From NCBI GenBank assembly GCA_040255445.1, contig JBDZUZ010000027.1, positions 1-29,519 on the forward strand: DNA of 29,519 nucleotides, read 5' to 3'. Each line of letters starts with the position of its first letter. Within the stretch, counting starts at the first letter, position 1. The position numbers and the translations under genes are program-made. Positions 25,108 through 29,519 of the stretch are shown one piece after another. Source of the DNA: JBDZUZ01 sp040255445 (GTDB taxonomy: Bacteria > Planctomycetota > Phycisphaerae > Phycisphaerales > UBA1924). A model generated the notes under the pieces. The model did not search any database, was not told the DNA's origin, and saw only the letters and a list, made by a program, of their open reading frames with translations.

Positions 25108-25205
25108 TGCCCGGGCCACCCGCCGCGCGATTCTCAAAGCACTGTGTTGGAGAGGCCAACGCGGGATTCCTGAGGCGGAAGCTGACGTGCCCGGGCCACC
25201 CGCCG
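25108..25205. repeat. 18-base direct repeat around the transposase remnant
   Basis: TGCCCGGGCCACCCGCCG occurs at 25108-25125 and again at 25188-25205, the second inside the transposase remnant. Fifteen of these bases occur a third time, inverted, at 29184-29198 at the start of the RHS gene. Confidence 0.8.
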
Positions 25206-25385
25206 GAGCTGAACCCGATCGAGCGGCTGTGGGCGTATCTGCGGAGCCACTACTTGGCGAACCGGGCTTACGCCGACTACACGCACCTGCTCGCCGCCGG
25301 CGCGGAGGCCTGGCAACAACTCACGCCCGACACGCTCAAGTCGGTCTGTGCCTGCCCAAACCTCGGGCACGAGATTCAGGCGTGA
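25161..25385 (+). pseudogene. IS630-family transposase remnant, C-terminal end only
   Basis: About 75 codons in one frame read FLRRKLTCPGHPPELNPIERL, then WAYLRSHYLANRAYADYTHL and a helical end to a stop at 25385. PELNPIERLWAYLR is the block holding the third acidic residue (Glu) of the DDE active site of IS630-type transposases. The first two catalytic aspartates and the DNA-binding domain are missing: upstream the frame runs into repeat sequence with no resemblance. There is no partner fragment nearby. An 18-base direct repeat spans the left break. It cannot be active. Confidence 0.75.
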
Positions 25386-25474
25386 TCCGTATCAGAGCGG
25401 GGCGACTCAGGGCGCTGCCCGGCCCACTGCCGATTCATGCGCCGAACGCGCACGAGACTCAGTGGGGACCCGTC

Positions 25475-25849
25475 TTACTTGGAAATCGCGGATACGGGAG
25501 TTCCGGTCGCCCCGTACGCCTCCACTGCAGAGTGCTTTTCGGAGGGAGCTCGCAGTATGGTCGCCGCACCCGAGACGTCATTCTTCAGAAGTACTTGGCC
25601 TTCCCCACCGGAAGTGACTGTTAACGAAAGAACGATACCCGTCTTGCCGAACATCTTGATCTCGGCCATACCGTCGCTATCTGTTCCCAACAGAAGAGCC
25701 ACATCACCGTCTTTGTTGACAATCTCAATCTTTGACACGCGCGCCACGTCGGGCGGCTCGGTACCGCACTGTGTCAACGGATGGGAGCTGGTGGAACAAA
25801 GGAAGACCACGCTTGCATATCCGAGAAACACGGGCAGATTCGAGCTCAT
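25475..25849 (-). CDS. small exported protein downstream of the RHS tip, possible partner/immunity protein
   Basis: The 124-residue protein has a hydrophobic N-terminus (MSSNLPVFLGYASVVFLCST) that could be a signal peptide; there is no clean lipobox. It continues with a run of short strands: VSKIEIVNKDGDVALLLGTD, AEIKMFGKTGIVLSLTV, GQVLLKNDVSGAATILRAP. Such xGxxx strand repeats suggest a small beta-helix or sheet. No named family. The ATG at 25849 has an AAAGGAG site at ideal distance, so the gene is well supported. It starts 44 bases after the stop of the RHS gene on the same strand. Its base composition is near half G+C, like the RHS tip and clearly below the rest of the window, so the two probably travelled together. 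Immunity function is inferred from position only. Confidence 0.7.
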   Translation of the reverse strand: MSSNLPVFLGYASVVFLCSTSSHPLTQCGTEPPDVARVSKIEIVNKDGDVALLLGTDSDGMAEIKMFGKTGIVLSLTVTSGGEGQVLLKNDVSGAATILRAPSEKHSAVEAYGATGTPVSAISK

Positions 25850-25893
25850 GAGTTACTCCTTTGACATTGTATTGGAATCGGGATCAGTGCCAG

Positions 25894-28800
25894 CTACAAG
25901 ATGGGCCAAAAGAATACCGGAGGAACAATCGGAGTACATGGCTGTGGCGGACGACTGTCAACCTCGCGAACAGTGCTTACAATGGCGTTATACGTGACCA
26001 ACCCGTAGGCGTAGATCCCATCGCAGTTGTCCCCACAATTACGCATATCTGCATAAACCATCGTCGTGACTACGGGATTGAGGCTGTAATACGGATTCAG
26101 TATTGAAAGCGAAGTGCTGGTAACCTGGCTCGCAAGTACTGCAGGAAGCCCGTGTGCCTGCGGAACTGCCGTTGTAGACCAGCCACTTGGCAGCGCGTCA
26201 CCGCTTAGCTGACCGCTGCAGAACATGGCTGCCTTGCCAAGTGATCTAAAATTAACATCCTGACCTCGAGGAATGACTCGCCATCGATTATCCAAGACGC
26301 TCATTGAATTTGGCGTGACCGCCCAAGCCTCGAAGTAGTCGCGCTGCACCACCGCCGGGGGTAGGAACGGGACACAGCCGCCTTCCGTGGAGGTGACTAT
26401 AACCCGTTGAATAATCCATGCAGTCTCTCCTTGCGGACAGGGCCATCCTGTCCTTGAGAATCTAAAAATGGTTTCTACGCCCATATTCTTGTTTCGGAGG
26501 CTCGCTGCATTGAAAGAGGTGATCTCGGTATCAACACGCCATGCCAGCCCCGACGGATCTGAACTTTCCAAAGGCGAGCCGCGGCTATATCGTAAAAGGT
26601 TAACCCCATCGACATACCCAATCGGATCCCTCCGTGTCCACCGTCCCATCTCCGGGTTGTAGACGCGGTGCCTGACGTGATTGAGGCTGGTCGCCGGATC
26701 CCACCGATACCCCGCGTACCCGATGCGGTTGCCGACGCTCTCCTCGCTCAGCACCCCGCGGCCGCCCACCTTCCCGGTGTTGGCCGTGTACCAGGCGCCG
26801 AAGACCGTCAGGTCGTCGCCGTCGACACCCCCCGATTCATCCAGGTCCGCCGATGGGCTCCCGGCGCCCCAGTCGCTGATGAAGGCGCTCTGGTCCGCCG
26901 AATCGACATCCCCGTCCCGGTCGTAGTCCCCCGGGATCAAGGCATACGGCACGCCGTACGCCGAGTACTTCACCCACTCGACGATGTCACCCGTCGAGTC
27001 GATGATCGCGCTCACATCCGCCCGCCAGTTCTGCAGGTAGTAGCGCCGCTCCTCCAGCGTCCCATCGGCCGCGGCGGTCCAATCCGAGTTGGCATCCCGG
27101 TCCCGCATCACCACCTGATCAATGTACGAGCTCCCCCCATGTCCACGCAAGCCCGCCGCGTGGTAGAGGTACCGCTCCTTGGGATCCGAATCGCTCCCCC
27201 GGTAGACGGCCACGACCCGCCACCGCTCATCGTGGGCGAAGTAATAGGTTTTATCGGACCCATCCACCGACCCGTCCGGGCCCGCCCCCATCGAGTCATC
27301 GTTGTCGTACAGCCAGCTGATCCGGTACCCCAGACCGTTGTACCGGTACTCGGCCACCAGCGCCTGGTTGTCCGTGCGCTTGACCTTCCGCAGCCGGCCC
27401 CACACATCGTACTCGTATTCGTACCTGGTCCCATCGTCAGTCATGTTGCCCACCGCATCGTGGGCCAGGGTGAAGTTGTTCCCCGTCGTGCCGGCGTTGC
27501 TGTCCTGGTCGCGGGTCAGCCACTCGTTGGCCACGTTGAAGGTGCCGGTGTCGTCGAGCTCCCCCGACCCCGTGTACGACCCATCGCCATCCAGGTCGAG
27601 CTTCCGCCGCTCCCAGTTCCCCGTCTGGCTCAGGGTCGTCCAGAGTTCCTCACGCGTCCGGTCCCCGGTCCCGATGGCGCCCGTGGCCAGGTGCCCCTCC
27701 CGGGCGTTGGTCAGGCGGTTGAGGTTGTCCATCGTGTACGCGGCATCGAAGAGGCCCTTGCCCGTTACGCTGTGCCGCGCATCATCGACGCTGGTGATGT
27801 TGCTGTTGCGGTCGTAGGCGATCTCCGCCGTGTAGCGGTTCGCGCCCGTCCAGTGGCTCTTGATCACGCGGTTGAACCGATCCCAGTGCGCGTACGCCGT
27901 CGGCGTCGTCGCGTACGCGTTGTACTCGGTGCCCGGCTCGGGGAGCTCGGTCCCTACCACCGTGCCCAGACCCAGGTACTCGTACCCCGCGGCCTGGATC
28001 TCGCTCATCCCCGCCGGGATGTACAGCCCCTCCACGCGGCTCACCGCATCGTTGATGCCCGTGTCGGCCCCGTAGTTGTAATCGACCGCGTACGAGCCCG
28101 GCAGCGTCAGCGTGGTGCGACGGATCCCCGGCCACTCGCCCGATTCATCCACCTTCGTGTAGCCATACGCCACGCTGAAGGCCGCACGCCCCGACCCGCC
28201 GCTGATCGTCGAATCGACATCCTGCTCAAACTCCGCCAGATTCCCCCAGTCGTCGTAGCTGTACTGCACCTGGTCCGTCGCCGACCCCGATCCCACGGCC
28301 GCGTTGTCGTACTGCGTGATTGTGTCCACCATGCCCCGGCTGTCGTAGGCCGTGCTGATACGCTTGACGGCCCCATCGAAGCCCGAAATTACCGTCGTCG
28401 CCCGCCGCGCCGTCTCCCGCCCGGCCGCGTCGTAGTTGCTCTCGATGATGTTCCCCGACTGGTCCTTCATCCAGGTCTGCTGCCCCAGCGTGTTGTAGGC
28501 GTAGCTCACCACATCGCTGCCGCTCGAGGAATCGGGGTACGCCACGCTCTGGAGCATGCTGTTGCTCTGCAGAGCGCTCTGCCCGGCGCTGGTCCCCTTG
28601 GTCACGCCGAAGGTGTAGGTCGTCACCTGGTCGTCGCTGTCCTGCGTCCCATCGCCATCGAGGTCCACCCAATACTCGGTCATCAGCCCATCGGTGTAGG
28701 TGAAGCGCGTGTACAGGTCGTCATCGCCCGTCGAAGAACTGGGCGTGCCGTTGATGTAGTTGCGCACCTCGGCGATCCGCCGCCCCGCATCGTCGTAGAG

Positions 28801-29202
28801 CGTCCGCGTCACCAGCCCCTTGGGGTCGATCGCATCCCGCACGGTGCCGTTGTCGTTGTAGATCCGCGAGCTCACCAGCAGCGTGTCGGTCCCGGTGGGC
28901 ACCGACGACACGCCCTCGCTGTCCCGGTCGTAGTTGCTTTCGGCGTTGGTCCCACGCACCGCAGTCGCCACCGGGCGGTTGAGGTCGCTCTCATAAAACA
29001 TCGTCGTGATCTGCGCCCGGCCCTTGATCTTCGAGCCCGCGAAGTCGACCAGCGAGCGGTCCGTGTCCTGATCGAGGGCGCCCGTCGTCGTGGTGTCGTT
29101 GTGGAAGCGGCTGATCTGGACCGACATCAGCGTCAGCCCCGTGTCCTCATCGAAGTAGCTCTGCGACTCCTCGAGCACGATGTCGGCGGGTGGCCCGGCC
29201 AC
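25894..29202 (-). CDS. RHS/YD-repeat protein with internal dockerin and variable C-terminal tip
   Basis: The 1102-residue product has many YD repeats (for example RTLYDDAGRRIAEVRNY, YDAAGRETARRATT, YDDWGNLAEFEQD, YEYDVWGRLRKVKR), which build the RHS shell. Near the end are the RHS-associated core (GYAGYRWDPATSLNHVRHRV, YNPEMGRWTRRDPIGY) and the DPSGL boundary. Between shell and core sits a dockerin-like pair of EF-hand repeats (GDYDRDGDVDSADQSAF, ADLDESGGVDGDDLTVF). After DPSGL come ~220 residues of unrecognised, beta-rich tip with several Cys. The gene for the tip is AT-richer. I start at GTG 29202, which has AAGGAGG five bases upstream; the open frame continues to 29502 but is there made of repeat and transposase sequence. 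No signal peptide is seen, so the 5' end may be truncated. A tip toxin role is possible but unproved. Confidence 0.85.
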   Translation of the reverse strand: MAGPPADIVLEESQSYFDEDTGLTLMSVQISRFHNDTTTTGALDQDTDRSLVDFAGSKIKGRAQITTMFYESDLNRPVATAVRGTNAESNYDRDSEGVSSVPTGTDTLLVSSRIYNDNGTVRDAIDPKGLVTRTLYDDAGRRIAEVRNYINGTPSSSTGDDDLYTRFTYTDGLMTEYWVDLDGDGTQDSDDQVTTYTFGVTKGTSAGQSALQSNSMLQSVAYPDSSSGSDVVSYAYNTLGQQTWMKDQSGNIIESNYDAAGRETARRATTVISGFDGAVKRISTAYDSRGMVDTITQYDNAAVGSGSATDQVQYSYDDWGNLAEFEQDVDSTISGGSGRAAFSVAYGYTKVDESGEWPGIRRTTLTLPGSYAVDYNYGADTGINDAVSRVEGLYIPAGMSEIQAAGYEYLGLGTVVGTELPEPGTEYNAYATTPTAYAHWDRFNRVIKSHWTGANRYTAEIAYDRNSNITSVDDARHSVTGKGLFDAAYTMDNLNRLTNAREGHLATGAIGTGDRTREELWTTLSQTGNWERRKLDLDGDGSYTGSGELDDTGTFNVANEWLTRDQDSNAGTTGNNFTLAHDAVGNMTDDGTRYEYEYDVWGRLRKVKRTDNQALVAEYRYNGLGYRISWLYDNDDSMGAGPDGSVDGSDKTYYFAHDERWRVVAVYRGSDSDPKERYLYHAAGLRGHGGSSYIDQVVMRDRDANSDWTAAADGTLEERRYYLQNWRADVSAIIDSTGDIVEWVKYSAYGVPYALIPGDYDRDGDVDSADQSAFISDWGAGSPSADLDESGGVDGDDLTVFGAWYTANTGKVGGRGVLSEESVGNRIGYAGYRWDPATSLNHVRHRVYNPEMGRWTRRDPIGYVDGVNLLRYSRGSPLESSDPSGLAWRVDTEITSFNAASLRNKNMGVETIFRFSRTGWPCPQGETAWIIQRVIVTSTEGGCVPFLPPAVVQRDYFEAWAVTPNSMSVLDNRWRVIPRGQDVNFRSLGKAAMFCSGQLSGDALPSGWSTTAVPQAHGLPAVLASQVTSTSLSILNPYYSLNPVVTTMVYADMRNCGDNCDGIYAYGLVTYNAIVSTVREVDSRPPQPCTPIVPPVFFWPIL
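26766..26935 (-). other. dockerin-like EF-hand pair within the RHS protein
   Basis: This part of the RHS gene encodes GDYDRDGDVDSADQSAF and ADLDESGGVDGDDLTVF, two calcium-loop repeats (DxDxDGxVD) like those of type I dockerins. They resemble the C-terminal repeats of the exported protein at 5124-6488 (DESGGVDGDD is shared exactly). Confidence 0.75.
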
Positions 29203-29363
29203 GCCCCCTCCTTGACATAAGTACTTCAAAGTTCCGTGCCACGGGGTCGAGGCTTTGCGAGTCCCCGTGGTTGGGCGACCGATCAACCGTGACCGTCGCA
29301 CTCGCCAGCTCCCTTCGATCCGTCCAACGCGTGACACCACCACCTCCCCTTCAACCGTGACCA
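29203..29363. other. gap between the RHS gene and the right-edge transposase
   Basis: It holds the ribosome site of the RHS gene, a REP-like hairpin (29231-29276) and a 12-base direct repeat TCAACCGTGACC at 29283 and 29351. No gene is supported here. Confidence 0.6.
29231..29276 (+). repeat. REP-like hairpin, copy 4
   Basis: The plus strand reads GTTCCGTGCCACGGGGTCGA, then GGCTTTGCGAGTCCCCGTGG and TTGGGC. CCACGGGG pairs with CCCCGTGG around a loop. It shares the frame GTGCCACGG...GGCTnTGCGA...CCGTGGTTGGGC with the copies at 24625 and 24774 and a 30-base core with the inverted copy at 25026. Confidence 0.75.
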
Positions 29364-29519
29364 TCACAGCCCCACCTTCCGGTCCCCCAGCAGCCGCTCC
29401 GGGAACGGCCCCGTGAAGGTGGACCGGTCGAACACCACTGTACCGATCGGCGGCCCGGCGTACTCCGCGCCAGCGTACCACGCAGCCGACGACCACCGCC
29501 ACGCCGCGGCACGCTCCAC
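29364..29519 (-). CDS. C-terminal end of a REP-associated-type (Y1/IS200-like) tyrosine transposase, partial
   Basis: Only the last 51 codons lie in the window. They read VERAAAWRWSSAAWYAGAEY, continue GPPIGTVVFDRSTFTGPF and end DRKVGL. The phrase L-V-E-R-x-x-x-W-x-W-S-S-A-x-x-Y-x-G closely resembles the C-terminal end of REP-associated tyrosine transposases (RAYTs), just after the usual NPVRAG block, which would be outside the window. These enzymes cut single-stranded hairpins with a HUH motif and one tyrosine; both would be in the missing part. A hairpin element lies 88 bases after the stop, as expected for a RAYT locus. The identification rests on a short stretch, so it is moderate. Confidence 0.55.
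   Translation of the reverse strand: MERAAAWRWSSAAWYAGAEYAGPPIGTVVFDRSTFTGPFPERLLGDRKVGL

Larger units (their letters stand above)
24567..25160. other. intergenic region between pyk and the transposase remnant, repeats only
   Basis: About 590 bases without a gene I can support. It holds two near-copies of a ~115-base repeat (24572-24684 and 24721-24832), each ending in a REP-like hairpin, and a further short hairpin element at 25026-25072. Open frames here are formed by the repeats themselves and show no family resemblance. Confidence 0.7.

Noticed and set aside
26668..29220. 850-codon open frame antisense to the RHS gene
   Set aside because: The translation is Arg/Val/Pro-rich low complexity, while the minus strand shows clear YD repeats and RHS core motifs.
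29203..29502. Upstream extension of the RHS frame to a start at 29502
   Set aside because: The extra residues come from the hairpin element and from an off-frame reading of the transposase-like end; the GTG at 29202 has the strong ribosome site.

Overview
The window reads as a chromosomal segment of a high-GC (roughly two thirds G+C by eye) planctomycete, most likely of the Phycisphaerae/Phycisphaerales. The clues are a secreted protein ending in a GC-type dockerin, a neighbour with a PLPP-type C-terminal sorting signal, dockerin-like EF-hand repeats inside an RHS protein, and palindromic intergenic repeats. This assignment is inference from protein style; there is no rRNA or tRNA in the window.

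Layout. 1-1922 (minus): the N-terminal part of a Sir2-type deacylase lies just downstream of a MmgE/PrpD-family dehydratase. 2188-3461: a small membrane protein converges on a CPBP-family membrane protein that lacks the usual glutamate pair. 3740-4936: a complete thiolase with its own terminator. 5124-7535: two exported proteins, one with a C-terminal dockerin and one with a PEP-CTERM-like signal, each followed by a strong terminator. 7687-12710: two hybrid histidine kinases (CHASE type, then PAS/PAS/GAF type) overlapping by 4 bases. 12652-13625: a Dabb-domain lipoprotein converging on the second kinase, and a globin-like protein without an obvious proximal histidine. 13751-15583: aspartyl-tRNA synthetase, followed by two tandem palindromic repeats and a terminator.

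15735-21089 (minus): a run of same-strand genes read SDR oxidoreductase, two tandem cation:dicarboxylate/amino-acid symporters, a membrane protein that overlaps the second symporter's stop codon, and a SUKH (SMI1/KNR4) protein. 21173-24566 (plus): an orphan extracellular solute-binding protein and pyruvate kinase, 22 bases apart.

24567-29519 is the accessory part. It holds a tandem pair of long repeats, a dispersed family of REP-like hairpins, an IS630-type transposase remnant, a large RHS protein with an AT-richer C-terminal tip, a small partner gene directly downstream of that tip, and at the right edge the C-terminal end of what looks like a REP-associated tyrosine transposase. The most interesting reading is that this region combines (a) an RHS tip plus partner cassette with base composition unlike the chromosome and (b) a REP/RAYT hairpin family, copies of which flank the RHS module in inverted orientation. 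Everything left of 24567 is ordinary housekeeping, transport and signalling with a few family members missing expected catalytic or ligand residues.
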